DNA of 64,000 bases from Candidatus Melainabacteria bacterium (GTDB lineage Bacteria > Cyanobacteriota > Vampirovibrionia > Gastranaerophilales > Gastranaerophilaceae): contig CP091731.1 of assembly GCA_022009935.1 (NCBI GenBank), positions 1,922,001-1,986,000 on the forward strand, written 5' to 3'. Below are positions 17,771 through 28,499 of the stretch, piece by piece. Numbering within the stretch: the stretch's first letter is position 1; each line of letters begins with the position of its first letter. The notes under the pieces were generated by a model. That model saw only the letters and a list, made by a program, of their open reading frames with translations, did no database searches and had not been told where the DNA came from. Made by a program: the position numbers and the translations under genes.

Positions 17771-18347
17771 CTATTTGTATTTAATGCAGATATGAACAAT
17801 TTGTGACGGGGGGTTGGACTGTTTTTGACTTTCCATAAATATTGGTATCCAAAATTAAATCACCGGCTTTTCGATTTTTTGCAGACTTTGACATTTGGAA
17901 CATAAATTCATCACTTCTATCGGTTGTAACCGTTAAAGTTCCTCCATAATCATCCGTTCCATAGTCTGTAAGATAGGTATTTCCATAATATTGTTTAGCA
18001 GTATTTCCGGCATCAACTCTTAATGCTAAGTCAATATTTGGTAATCCTGCATTTTTTAATGTTCCAAAACTTTTCGATCCCGGTTGTAAAAAACGACCTG
18101 TTATATTGTAATCAGGGATTCTGAATTCATCGTTTTCTTCATCACCCTTATTGTAATCTTTGCCTAAAATTGCATATAACTTTAAATAATCATTAATTTT
18201 AAGAACGTAGCCATCACATGCGAGGCAATCATTCGGAACATGACCATTAGGGAATACAAATAAAGCTCCGATTTTATCTCTTGTTAAAATGTTTTTATGA
18301 TAACCGTTTTGGTTGATTTCATTGGTTTTTAGACTTTTTATTTCCAT
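17771..18347 (-). CDS. Tail fibre, collar-domain gene 2 of 4
   Basis: About 190 residues. EIKSLKTNEINQNGYHKN, IGALFVFPNG, LACDGYVLKINDYLKLYAILG, FRIPDYNITGRFLQPGS, then a unique centre (Tyr/Asp/Gly-rich, ending TDRSDEFMFQMSKSAKNRKAG) and the common end. The C-terminal frame breaks in a C6 run at about 17815; with C5 it ends TVQPPSQIVHICIKYK like its siblings. Collar fibres make receptor contact at the tail tip. Confidence 0.75.
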
Positions 18348-18349
18348 AA

Positions 18350-18886
18350 TTATTTATATTTAATGCAAATGTGAACAACTTGAGATGGTGGCTGAACAGT
18401 CGAAGATTTACCGTAAATTGAACTGGAACGGCTGGCGTTCATATAAAAACCGCCAATTCCACCCCCTCGTCCTGATGCATGATAGAAAAAGTTGCCACCA
18501 ATATTATTATTGTAAAAAGCGCCGGAAGAATAATTATATCCTCCTTCTACGCCAACATTATCTCAGCCACCCGTTATATTTGGAAGTCCTGCATCAATTT
18601 TTGTAGTAACCTCATTTCCCGGTTGCAAAAATCTTTTCGTAATATTGTAATCAGGGATTCTGAATTCATCTGAATTTTCTGTTCCTGTATTAAAATAACT
18701 TCCAATTGCTGAGTATAGTTTTTTGTAATCAGAAATTTTTAAAATATATCCGTCAGATGCAAGGCAATCGTCAGGAACAATATTTACAGGGGCAATATAT
18801 AAAATTCCGATTTTATTTTTTGTTAGTTTATTAAAGTGATAACCGTTTTGGTTTATTTCATTTGTTATTAGATTTAATAATTCCAT
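18350..18886 (-). CDS. Tail fibre, collar-domain gene 3 of 4 (frameshifted)
   Basis: MELLNLITNEINQNGYHFN, IGILYIAPVN, LASDGYILKISDYKKLYSAIG, FRIPDYNITKRFLQPG. A break near 18560 follows. The centre is then Gly/Tyr/Asn-rich (VEGGYNYSSGAFYNNNIGG, FFYHASGRGGGIGG) and the end is SIYGKSSTVQPPSQVVHICIKYK. Only the centre differs strongly from the other copies, as expected of alleles with different receptor tips. Confidence 0.7.
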
Positions 18887-18889
18887 AAC

Positions 18890-19415
18890 TTATTTATATT
18901 TAATGCACATATGAACAGTCTGAGAGGGTGGTTGAACGGTTGAAGTTTTACCATATACGCCTGAACTTAAAGATGCATTGAAGGTTTTTATAAAAAATTG
19001 AATCATTTTCAACTCCACCCCAATAGGCTTGTCCACGTTCTTTGTATTGAGCGGTAAAACATCCAGATATGTTTGAACCTGTTCGCCCACAAAATGTTCC
19101 TGTGATATTTGGCAAACCGGCCTCGATTAAATTTCCTGCATTACTTCCCGGTTGTAAAAATCTTCCTGTGACATTGTAATCAGGGATTCTAAAAGTTCCT
19201 GCGGCATCATTATCTTGGTTAAATTTTGTGCCTATAACTTTATATAATTCCTTGTAATCCTCTATTAATAAGGAATATCCCTCGCAAGAAAAGCAATCAT
19301 CAGGGGTAAAATCGATGGGGTAAATAAACAAAGCACCAATCCTCTCTTTTGTAAGAGAATTTCTGTGATATCCGTTTTGATTTACTTCAGGGGTTTCTAA
19401 TGTATTAATTTTCAA
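18890..19415 (-). CDS. Tail fibre, collar-domain gene 4 of 4 (frameshifted)
   Basis: MKINTLETPEVNQNGYHRN, IGALFIYPID, FSCEGYSLLIEDYKELYKVIG, FRIPDYNVTGRFLQPGS, then the centre GTFCGRTGSNISGCFTAQYK and RGQAYWGGVEND. A break near 18990 leads to the common end GVYGKTSTVQPPSQTVHMCIKYK. First of the array in transcription order. The cassette 5' and 3' portions are shared by all four genes. Confidence 0.7.
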
Positions 19416-19434
19416 AAATTTATATCCTTATAAA

Positions 19435-19993
19435 TTATTGTATTCTTCTCTCCAAGAGAGCAACTTGTGCATTGTAATAATCAAGCCAAGTTTCACCAGT
19501 TTCTTCATTTCTCACAGATGGCTCACACATTGCACGAACTCGTTTTGTATCAAGCTCAAGTAATTTTCTTTCAATTTCACTTTTTCTAATTGCAACTTCT
19601 TTTGAATGAAGAAGCTGTGCATATTCTTCCGTATTTGAAATATCTACAAGCGATTTTTTTATTTTTTATATTTATCAGGGTTGATTCTTAAATCATCTGC
19701 TACTTCTTCCGTTATTTTTTGAAAACCTTTTTTAATTGAGCCGATATAATCAATTGTGGATACTTCTTTTGTTTCAATATCAACTTGAAGTTCACCTCGA
19801 AAGTCTGATTCAATTTCCCAATCTTTACCATTCCAAATTGCAACTTCGTTTTGTTTTGTCTTTGGAGGTTCTTTAAATGTTGCCATTGCCGGCAGCAAAA
19901 ATTCAGATTGTCGTCTTGGGTTTTTAGCGCAGGATATTTTCCTGAAAAAGCATTTTTTTCAGCATTGTAGCTGTAATAGTATTTTGTTGTCAT
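19435..19993 (-). CDS. Tail fibre-associated/assembly protein (frameshifted)
   Basis: About 185 residues when joined: MTTKYYYSYNAEKNAFSGKYPALK, then ATFKEPPKTKQNEVAIWNGKDWEIE, and a C-terminal part ISNTEEYAQLLHSKEVAIRKSEIERKLLELDTKRVRAM with TGETWLDYYNAQVALLERRIQ. The N-terminus with PP...WNGKDWE resembles tail fibre assembly chaperones. The heptad-rich C-terminus suits an assembly protein. Breaks are near 19905 and in a long T/A run near 19660. It lies between the large fibre and the small fibre array. Confidence 0.55.
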
Positions 19994-20016
19994 TTTCTTC
20001 TCTTTCTTTTTCTTCT

Positions 20017-21393
20017 CTAATTCTCTCCACCTTCGAGGGTGAATACTCCGACAGGCACAAGATTTGTTTCTTGCCATAGATTTAGCAGGAATATATAACT
20101 TGCTAATGGTTCAAGAATTCTAAACCACACGTCATTTACAGAATGTTCTGTAGGTTCGAGCATTTGCGTAAAAATAGTATTTGATAATGCAATTAACGAA
20201 TAACCGTCATCATCGTGATTTATAAATAAATTAAAATTCTTTGTTGTATCATCTTCGGGGCATAAATCAACAACATCTAAAATCAAATCTTCTTCAACAT
20301 TATGAGTTTTGCTTGTGGCCGTTGTATATGTGAACGGTGCGTGAGCAGTAATATAAATATGAGTTGTTAAATTGCCGTCTGAAATATAGGTTTCATTTTG
20401 TCCAATACTAATTCTTATTAAATTTAGATATGTAACAAAACCAATAGATTGGGTGCATTCAGCATCAGAAAAACATTCGGAGCCGAGTGCTAAAGTTTCT
20501 TCCACATAAAAATCGCCTGTAATTGATGCAGAATAGTGTAGAGGTTCATCTTCAAATTCGCTCAAAGTTTCAATTTCACCAAAAGCGATTGTTTGAGTTT
20601 CAGTATCAATAGCAACTATTGTTGCAAATTCTTCTGTTAATTCTGTGTCAGAAAAAAACAATTGCATCTTTTTCAAATACAAAACCTTGAGGTACATAAA
20701 AAACTCCAAGATTGCTTGAGGTATATTTTAAAATCTTGACTGTTTCGCAAGATAATAAATTCGGATTGCCTTTAGAATCAAGACGACAAGAATTTAAACA
20801 AAAGGGAGTCAGTATGCTTTTTGTTTCTATTTCAGGGATAAATTCATAAGGAATCAAACCATTTTCACCCAATGGAGTATAACCGTTAGGTAAGCCTTTT
20901 CAGATATTGCTTGAAAATTTGAATTAATACTTTCTGTAATTGTATTCAATTCGTCTTTAGTTACCGTATCCAAGTTCGGATTTATAACCAAGTTTGCAAG
21001 TTCGGCATTTGAAATATGAAGTTCAATTCTTATAGTTAATTGTTTAATTGTGCCACTATCAGGTGTCTGTTTAAAGGTTTCAGGGAATTTTGAAATTACA
21101 AGAAGATGATTATCTTTATCAAAAACACCTGCTTCTCTGACTGTAAAGCCGCCAACCTCGGCAGGTACGGTTGTTATGCAATAAAATTTATTATCAATCC
21201 ACTCACATTTTTCAACAGTTCCTCGCCATACTTCATTGAGTAATTCTGTTTGATTGTTCGTTGGTTCATAATAATAACCGTTACCGTCACCAAGTGCAAT
21301 TTGATACACTTCGAACGGCTTGCCTTTTTGAATACAGTCGAGTTGTTTTTCTAAGCAATAATTTGTAACTAATGAATAAAATTCTTCAGGCAT
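20017..21393 (-). CDS. Large tail fibre protein, DUF3751-like N-terminus (frameshifted)
   Basis: About 455 residues. The N-terminal 150 (EEFYSLVTNYCLEKQLDCIQKG, VYQIALGDGNGYYYEPT, EVGGFTVREAGVFDKDNHLL) match the phage tail-collar fibre N-terminal domain (DUF3751) that attaches to the baseplate. The distal part is acidic and beta-rich (ATIVAIDTETQTIAFGEIE, THIYITAHAPFTYTTATSK). Breaks lie near 20870 and 20655. It overlaps the end of gpI by a few bases, as in P2/Mu order J-I-fibre. Confidence 0.72.
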
Positions 21394-21936
21394 TTATGGA
21401 CTCCTTTGAATTTATGGTGATTGTTTCTTTGCTGACAAGAGCAGAATATGTGTGCAATTTTGCGATTGTTGTGAGGTGGAATTGTATTTCTTCAAGCCAT
21501 GATCTTTCATTTTTATATTCATCAATCAAGGCCTCAATTTGTTTTCGGTTTCTTCATTAATTGAGCGATTAAAAATTTGAAGAATAACTTTAAAATGATA
21601 TGGTTCACCACCGTAATTAAACCATTCATCAATATTTCCAACGATATTGAGTGTCTTAAAAATTTCTTCAAGAGCATATTTAGTACCTTTGTATCGGTGC
21701 ATTTTTATTGCCGATTTAATTAAATTGCGTTTTTCAGTTTCGCTTAATGCTTGCAACCAACCCTCATTCCCTGTTATATGATATTGTTCTGCTAAATGCG
21801 GCAAAGCACTTGAGGGAACATTGTCAATAATTGAAACTAAAATACATTCCAAATCAAGTTGCGAGAATCTTTCTTCGCAGATTTCATCAAAAATTTTAAG
21901 ACTTGTATCACTAATTGGTGCAAGATTACTATTCAT
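21386..21936 (-). CDS. Baseplate/tail protein I (one frameshift)
   Basis: About 183 residues from the ATG at 21936, which follows a GGAGG RBS. ILVSIIDNVPSSALPHLAEQYHITGNEGWLQALSETEKRNLIKSAIKMHRYKGTKYALEEIFKTL is the P2 gpI signature. The C-terminal frame (YKNERSWLEEIQFHLTT) follows an indel near 21545. Assembles into the baseplate with J, W and V. Confidence 0.85.
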
Positions 21937-21965
21937 CTGCGTAGCCTCCGATTGTAATGTTAAAA

Positions 21966-23042
21966 TTAAGTAAAATTTGCCCATTGAGATTCTGATACTT
22001 CTATATCTTGAGGTGTTTCAATAACAACTTTAAACACTCCGTAAACGCTATTTAAAATAGTTACGATTTGGGTTTGAACAACATTTTTCCGAGTTTTTCA
22101 GACAGGGTTATTTTATACTCTCTTAATTTTGCATCTATGGTTTTGATAACGCTTGTCTCATCTGAATCCATATATAAATAAATTGTTGCTTTTATAGAAA
22201 AATCGATTTTGTCAGGCGATAAAACCTGAACATAATCTGTTAAAGGACGGATTTTATCATCGCTTAGATATTTCTGTACAATTTCAAGTATTTCAGGAGT
22301 TAGGTTTCCATCTTTAGTTAAAGGATAAATATTAACAACACCGGGCGAGGGTGAATTTATAGCAACGTCAATTATGGATTGATGAGCAGACAAAGTATGA
22401 TAGCGATATGCTCCACGACTTCCTGCGTTTGAAAATTTTTCGGGTGCTTGCCTGATTCTTTCTCTTAACCCGTCTGCATCCTCGTCATCTGCACCACCAC
22501 TTGAAACTGATATATTTTCAACGGTTGAAATGTAACTTAGAGGAGTGATTAAATTATTAATTGAACCGATAATATAATTATTGCCGACAATTCCCGGTGT
22601 CTCACAAATTGCCTCAACTGTAACTGTGGTTTGACCTGCTTTTAAAATTACATCTTCAGTTGTTTGAAATATTACAAGACCGTCTTTAGATTCAACTTCA
22701 CATCCTGCATTGATTTTAAAATCAAAAATCCAATGGCTCATCAACAGAAAATTTAAGAAGAGTTATCGAACAATTGGCAAGAAGTTTTCTGACTCCTAAA
22801 GGCTCACCAATATGCTCTAAAATTTCAAGAGGAGCGTAGCTTAACAGATTTTTCTTCGCAGTTTCTTGGATTTTCATACGAAGAACGGTTTCACGATATG
22901 CTCCGACATCAATCATCAATCTTTCAATTTGTGCAGGCTGTAAAACTTTGCCGGATTTCTTTTCGTAAAGTTCAACCCATTCTTTGGTGATAATATCGGG
23001 ATCTCTATCAATAAAATTAGGTTCAGGGAGTTTGGTTGTCAT
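21966..23042 (-). CDS. Baseplate J protein (frameshifted)
   Basis: About 358 residues. N-terminal LPEPNFIDRDPDIITKEW and RLMIDVGAYRETVLRMKIQETAKKNLLSYA; middle CETPGIVGNNYIIGSINNL; then ADDEDADGLRERIRQAPEKFSNAGSRGAYRYH and SPSPGVVNIYPL, all standard for baseplate J-like proteins that form the wedge. Breaks lie near 22735 and 22075. The end after correction reads VYGVFKVVIETPQDIEVSE. Confidence 0.88.
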
Positions 23043-23399
23043 AGATTTACAGTTGTTATTCCTTTTGTTTTAGACTCTTTCAAAGTCCATTCAACTTTTA
23101 CGGTGATTTGAGTATTGTTTATTTCAACAGATACAGATTTTAAATTAATTCTTGTTTCCCATAGAGTGATGGCATCCGTTGCCTCTCTTACTATATTGGG
23201 GACTGCTTCGTTTACAGGGTAGTCAACGTATTTATAGATGTCTGAGCCGAATGTCGGTCGATGCGGCACAGAGCATTTTCGGGTTGTAAGGATAATTGCA
23301 ATACATTGATTTATATCTTCAGCACCCCTCAGCGACAGAGCCAATTTCATTTATTTTGTATTGCCAATCAACATATGTAATTTCATTAAGAGTTGTCAT
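23039..23399 (-). CDS. Baseplate W/gp25-like protein (one frameshift)
   Basis: About 119 residues if G4 near 23335 is read as G3: MTTLNEITYVDWQYKINEIGSVAEGAEDINQCIAIIL. The body TRKCSVPHRPTFGSDIYKYVDYPVNEAVPNIVREATDAI is the GPW/gp25 lysozyme-like wedge domain. Its stop overlaps the start of J by four bases (ATGA type). Its start lies immediately beside the V stop. Confidence 0.85.
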
Positions 23400-23908
23400 T
23401 TACATTGCTCCGCTTGGTTTAGATGTTGGACTTCCTTGATTTCCTGTGTGAGTGTGTGGGTTATAAACATCACGCATTGCTTGCATTGATGAGGTTTTAT
23501 CTGTAATGTCAGCTTGAGATGTTATTCCATCTGTATTAATCAGCACCCATTGTGATTAATATTGCCGTTTAAATTAATATTTTGGAATGTTACAGTCAGG
23601 GTGTTCGTTTCTTTATCAATATTAATCTGTGCATCATTCTCTAAATTGAGAGATATTTGTTTTTCAGAGGTAATGACGGGAGTATCTTCGGTTGAATAAA
23701 TCGCTCCAAGAATGACACCATCTTCTGAATTCTCATCCATCAAACACGCAACTTGTTCGCCAACATCAGGTATTGAGTAAAATTTATCTTTGAGAGTTTT
23801 GGTTTGAAGAATCGGAAGCCAAAAGGAAGTTGAATCATCATCGCCAAAATTCACACGTGCTTGAGCAAGAACAGGATTAATTTGTGATACAATGCCAAAC
23901 CTTAACAA
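23400..23908 (-). CDS. Baseplate assembly/spike protein V (one frameshift)
   Basis: About 168 residues from a TTG start whose bases overlap the gpD stop (TTGTTAA) behind GAGGTGG; an in-frame ATG exists at 23923. RFGIVSQINPVLAQARVNFGDDDSTSFWLPIL is the OB-fold of P2 gpV. ISLNLENDAQINIDKETNTLTVTFQNINLNG begins the spike beta-helix. The end reads RDVYNPHTHTGNQGSPTSKP, with the HxH iron-binding motif of spike tips, after correction of a G run at 23548. Confidence 0.82.
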
Positions 23909-24873
23909 GATTCCACCTCGCAATAGGTCTTATAGCCGCTTGTTCTATCAAGAACGTGCCTTGCACTTTGATGTGGTATTTACCTGAAAAGTGACCGATT
24001 CCTTTTAGTTCGATATTACTGCCGGCAATTAAATATGGGTTGCCGACAAATTCAAGTGAGCCTTCAATTTTAGTGTCAGCAGTTCCGAGTGCTGCTTTTG
24101 CTTTAACTATGGCTTGTTTTTTATCAGAACATCTGACTGTAATTTTTAAAGTATCGCCTTTAGCGACATTCTCATTGCGTGCAGTTGCTTTGACTGTTTT
24201 CTTTTTTTTGGATCGAAGTATGAAACTTGAACAGATTTATATTTTTGAGAGGTTTTTTCCCTAAGATTTATGCTAATTAAATCCGACTTTTCAAAAATCT
24301 GCATAGGCTTTTGCATCTTTGAGTTTTTTTTACATCATAGAAAACAAGACTGTTTTCAGCGATTTTGAAGACGTAACCATATTGCTCAGCGAGTTTGGTT
24401 AAAAAAGTCAAATCACGTTCTTGGTTTTGAGTTATTCTATCAACACGAATGTCGGCTATTTCGCCAACTAAAGTGTATCCGTGTTTGTCTGCGATTTTTT
24501 TTGCAATCTGCTTTAAAAGTTTTATTCTCGTATCCGACAGAGTTTTTCTGACGTAGAGGTTTTTTAATTCCTTGTTGCTAAACCCTTAACTGTAATGACA
24601 TCGGGAGGTGTTGAATATTCCAATTCGTCAATTTCAAAGATGCCGCAATTTAAAAAGTTTTTCTGCCTCATAGCCGATATATGCACGCAGACAATCACCT
24701 TTTACAGGTATCCACGCACCTTGCCACAGTTTTTCAGAATCCTCAAATGAAATCTGAAGTTCGTCAGATTCCCCATGTTCAACATCGTTATATTCGATAG
24801 AAGTTACATAAGGGGAAACGTCTTTTGTGATATTTTTCTTTTCGTAGAATAGTTCAAAAATTGGTACTAACAT
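23902..24873 (-). CDS. Late control protein D, tail hub (frameshifted)
   Basis: About 322 residues. MLVPIFELFYEKKNITKDVSPYVTSIEYNDVEHGESDELQISFED is the gpD start. Then VKGDCLRAYIGYE, KIADKHGYTLVGEIADIRVDRITQNQERDLTFLTKLAEQYGYVFKI and the C-terminal hub portion with GSNIELKGIGHFSGKYHI. With one correction it ends DRTSGYKTYCEVESC. At least four breaks. gpD makes the hub between tube and spike. Confidence 0.82.
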
Positions 24874-24947
24874 TATTTAATCTTTCAAATGTAGATTAAA
24901 TAATTACTGATACTATTAAATTATTTAAATTATAGAGTGTTATAATC

Positions 24948-24976
24948 TTGACAAAAGTGGGTATATAGTAAATAAT
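24948..24976 (+). promoter_or_regulatory. Promoter of the candidate antitoxin RNA
   Basis: A perfect TTGACA (24948-24953) is followed after 17 bases by AATAAT (24971-24976). It points rightward, against the surrounding tail operon, and has no rightward gene after it. Expected start near 24983. Confidence 0.5.
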
Positions 24977-24982
24977 AAAAAT

Positions 24983-25092
24983 ATAGGGAACCTAGAGCGT
25001 AACAGGCTTAGTGTTACACTCAGTCCACCGTTCTCTATTCAGCAATTAAAGAACTTAAAAATAGTAGCAATAGCACTGCTACTATTTTTATT
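24983..25092 (+). ncRNA. Candidate antisense antitoxin RNA
   Basis: About 110 bases from the TTGACA promoter to a terminator-like hairpin (TAGTAGC / GCTACTA then TTTTTATT, 25061-25091). It contains a hairpin GTAACA / TGTTAC and is fully complementary to the 3' part of the small hydrophobic peptide gene and its 3' untranslated region. This is the arrangement of type I antitoxins. Inferred from sequence only. Confidence 0.5.
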
Positions 25093-25109
25093 AGTAACTT
25101 AACGCTCAT
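25035..25109 (-). CDS. Candidate type I toxin, 24-residue hydrophobic peptide
   Basis: Minus-strand ATG preceded by AAGGGAGGTGAT, the strongest Shine-Dalgarno in the window, encodes MSVKLLIKIVAVLLLLFLSS plus LIAE: a positive N-terminus and one transmembrane helix. A -10 box (TATAAT, 25222-25227, minus) gives a leader of about 105 bases. The leader start (25181-25195) pairs with the transcript 3' end (24977-24990) over about 14 bases, the long-range fold that silences several type I toxin mRNAs. Such toxins act on the inner membrane. No family assignment is made. Confidence 0.55.
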   Translation of the reverse strand: MSVKLLIKIVAVLLLLFLSSLIAE

Positions 25110-25274
25110 AGTTATCACCTCCCTTCTTAGCTTAATTCCACCAATTGCTGTTGTGCTAATGGAAGGCTTTAACGGTGTAATTCCCTTATATTTTTAATTA
25201 TTAATGTTCAAGATACATGTAATTATACTATAAATAAGGGTATTTCAGTAATTATTTAATTGTAAATGTGCTAA

Positions 25275-25490
25275 TTATTTTTTCCAAGGAGGTAGTTCGA
25301 ATTTAATAGTTTCTGAATCCTCAAATATAGGGATTTTAAGTTTTATGCCGGCAGGAGTATCGGCTCAATCGGGACATTAGGGTTTGCTTTTATAATCTCT
25401 TCATACATTGTGGGATTTTTTATAAAACCGATACGCAATTAAATCCCAACGGTCGGAGTCTTTTGTGATGTAGCTGTAATACTCCGTCAT
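25275..25490 (-). CDS. Tail protein X (frameshifted)
   Basis: About 70 residues: MTEYYSYITKDSDRWDLIAYRF, then NPTMYEEIIKANPNVP and a terminal AGIKLKIPIFEDSETIKFELPPWKK. This is the LysM-like P2 gpX fold (Y.T..GD.WD.IA...NP...AG..L.IP). Breaks are near 25422 and 25365. The start overlaps the gpU stop (ATGA). Part of the baseplate hub. Confidence 0.75.
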
Positions 25491-25907
25491 TTTTTCTTAA
25501 AGCCTTTCTCTGTTTCATCATCTTCGGGAATTTTTCCTGTATATTCTTTTAATCGGATATCAACTTGTATTGAAAGCAAATTCCCTTCAGGCGAGGCTTG
25601 TTCTGTTGTTTTTCCGATTTCTTCAATGACGAAAACTCCGATATATTCGCCATTGCCTTTGATAAATTTTAAAGGCTCTGCTTTATCTGCAACTTCAACA
25701 AGGTTTTTGAGTTCATCTTCAGGAATGCAAAAAAGAACGGTGGAAGTTTAGTTTAATATTTTCTTCAAGCAGATTTTTACCAAGAAACTGTAAAAGCGGT
25801 TTGTTTTCAATTCTCTCGTGCTGTGCGTAATTGTATGAAACGGTCTCGGTTAAACCGTTAAAGTAAGTTATTAATTCAAACTTTATGTCGCCAAGTTGTG
25901 CAAACAT
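25487..25907 (-). CDS. Tail protein U (one frameshift)
   Basis: About 139 residues: MFAQLGDIKFELITYFNGLTETVSYNYAQHERIENKPLLQFLGKNL, then a break near 25735, then GNGEYIGVFVIEEIGKTTEQASPEGNLLSIQVDIRLKEY. Matches P2 gpU, the tail terminator/initiator protein. The conserved order U-X-D follows the tape measure, with the toxin-antitoxin candidate placed between X and D. Confidence 0.8.
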
Positions 25908-25916
25908 TATTATTCC

Positions 25917-28372
25917 TTAATACGCAACACGAAGTTTGCGTTCGTATTCTTGTCTGAAAATCTTTAAAATTTCCTCTTTGTGCTTGTTAAGCATTTCTTT
26001 AAATTCATCTTTGGTAGTGTTTCCTGTGCAGGTTATAGTTGGACTGTAATGAATAGTTATCGGAGCGGACATTGCAGAATTAACTCCTCTGACAACGGCA
26101 TTTGCACCACTCGTAAAGAATGACAAAGACTTATTCATCGCATTTTTAAGAGGGAGTGGTTTTATCGTTGAGGCAACAGTTTCAACAATTTTTACTCTAT
26201 GCAAATCTTTCAACTATCCTGTTTTAGCCGGAGAATGCGGGAGGTGGTCTCTGATTACTTGAGAAACTTTTGCAATACAGTCTTTTACTTTTTGCAATAC
26301 CTCGCATAATTCCATCTGCGAGCATTGATGTGATTTTTGCACCGCATTCAAAGGCTTTAGTGATAAGTTCAACGAACTTAACAATGATTCCTGCAATTGC
26401 TTTTCCGAATCGAACACCCATCTTCTCTGCTGCTCCGCCTGTATCTTCAACAGGTTTTATGAGTTTTTAAACCAGTCAATAATTGCTCGGATTGGTTTTA
26501 TGATAGGCTCTAAAGCTACTGCCATTCTTTTAAATAACGGCATTAAAGGTTGCAGTCCTTCTTTTAATCCTGCCCATACGCCTTTGAAAAATGCTGTAAT
26601 CGGTTTCCAATACTTATAAATTAAGAACGCAACACCTGCAACTGCGAGTGCAATCCAACCGATTGGGGAAGTTAAAAGAGTCAAAGAAAAAGCACGAAAA
26701 GCCATTATTGCTTTTACTTATCATGCCGGGAATACCTAAAAAACCATTTTTGAACGCTATTAAACCTTTCATTAAATTTGAAGGGAGTCCTTTTATTGAT
26801 GCGATACTCCAATCTTTAAGTGCAATTGTTGCCTTTGAAATATTGCCGGGAAGTTCTTTAAAACCGTTTATTATTCCTGCACGCATATTTTTGTCAATTC
26901 TTCGAATGTCGGCAAAGATTCCGCTTTTGATTGAGAAATTAGACATATCAAGTCCGAGCAGATTCCCTGCCGCCATAATTTTTCTGCCGTAAATTAAATT
27001 GTGAGCAGTTGAGTTTAAGCCGATAAAGTTCAAAAGTTTAATGGCATTTTGAGCAAGTACTGGAGTCAAATCTCTTGCAAAGCCTAAAATTCACCATATC
27101 CTTTGACTAATTTCCCGACAAGAATTGTTACAGTTCCGAGTGTTGTTAAAAATATTCCGGCACCGATTGTTCCCATAATGGCAACAAATAAACCTTTTTG
27201 CATAGCAGGATTCTGATTAATCTTTGTCAGAATTTCGTTTATTTTTTCAATCGGTTTATGTAAATGAGGAAATACGAGTTCTTTCATGTTGATTTTTAAT
27301 AGTTTGAATTGCTCGTTGGTAGTTTCCATCATGTGGTTAAAGTCCTCATCCATAATGCCGTCAGCACCAAGAGCGGATGCTTTGATTCTTCGATATTCAT
27401 CGAGGTTTTGCATCATAGGTTTTAAGAAATTTAAATCTGTTTTATTTCTAAATATCTCTGAAACAGCAAATACATCGCCGCCTGTAAGTCGATTGATTAA
27501 AACAACCATTTCTTCAATCGGGTCTTTTTGCTCGGCTATAACCTTATTTAAGAACTTCGGCAAATCAACTCCGTACAACTCTTTAAACCGATTTACTGCC
27601 ATAGGGGAAGTTATTGATTGCAAGAAACTTTCAAAATTTGTCGCAGCCTCAGCAGCAGAGCCGGCACCTTTCATTGCAACCTGCAAGGCAGCACCTAACT
27701 GAGTAACGGCAGGAATACCTCTCATTCCTAACATCGCAGCACCGGCAGTTAACGATGGAAATGCGGCAGACATATCTTTTTAATTCAAATCTGCCCTCTT
27801 TACCTGCCTGAGCAAGAATGTCCATGGTTTTGCCCAAATCATTAACATTTACTTTTAAGTTATCGGTAACGGCGAATGCTGTTTTTGAAATATCAACAAT
27901 CTCTGCACCTGCTGCCGTTGCAGTCCTACCGATTACGCTCATATAATCAAGTGCCGCCGTTGGATCAATACCTGATGCAACAAGAACATTTAAACCCCTC
28001 TGCAATTTCACTTCTGAATTGGTTTGTATATCTTGAAATTGAGCCGAGTCGAGTATCCATTTCAGAAAGTTGCTCTGCCGATAATTGCCCAACGTTTCCC
28101 AATTCCCTTAATTGATGTTCTAAAGCTAATGCTTCGGGATTGCCTCTGCAATTCCAAGTTTATATGCCAATGCCCCACCAGTTGCGGTTAATCCTGCACC
28201 GATTTTTTGCATATTTTGTCCCAACTTATCAAGAGACTCGGATGTTTTTCTAATTTTATTTTGAAGTTTATCAAACTCAGAATTGGACTTATTTACGGCA
28301 TCACGAACAACCCTCGACATTTTGTCGATGGCAACAAGGGGTTAATGATACTTTCATTATTGTATCGAGCAT
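25917..28372 (-). CDS. Tail tape measure protein (multiple frameshifts)
   Basis: About 815 residues across seven frame fragments. The start MLDTIMKVSLTPLVAIDKMSRVVRDAVNKSNSEFDKLQNKIRKTSESLDKLGQNM is followed by AGGLTATGGALAYK-like glycine-rich helices, the TP901-type core (VIGRTATAAGAEIVDISKTAFAVTDNL, FPSLTAGAAMLGMRGIPAVTQLGAAL), hydrophobic helices (GLFVAIMGTIGAGIFLTTLGTVTILVG; PIGWIALAVAGVAFLIY) and a basic C-terminus. It sets tail length and passes into the host membrane at injection. The first break is in C4 at 28337. Confidence 0.85.
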
Positions 28373-28498
28373 TGTTCTTCCATTTCTTCGTTTCGATTAT
28401 TCGTGTACTTTATAGATTGACTGCACCAATAGGCAAGGACAGGAATTGGCATTTCACATATCTCAGAATATTGCCACCCTGTCGTTTTGCTTAGGTGA
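28357..28498 (-). CDS. Tail assembly chaperone extension (E'), read by frameshift
   Basis: In the -1 frame relative to the upstream gene the minus strand encodes IIHLSKTTGWQYSEICEMPIPVLAYWCSQSIKYTNN and ends EEMEEQCSIQ, stopping just inside the tape measure start. A GW.Y.EI..MP.P segment is typical of the E' part made by ribosomal frameshifting between chaperone and tape measure in P2-like phages. Because indel errors are common here, a programmed shift cannot be told from an error. Confidence 0.5.
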
Positions 28499-28499
28499 A

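Noticed and set aside
17264..19415. Diversity-generating retroelement acting on the fibre array
   Set aside because: No reverse transcriptase, template repeat or IMH-like element in the window.
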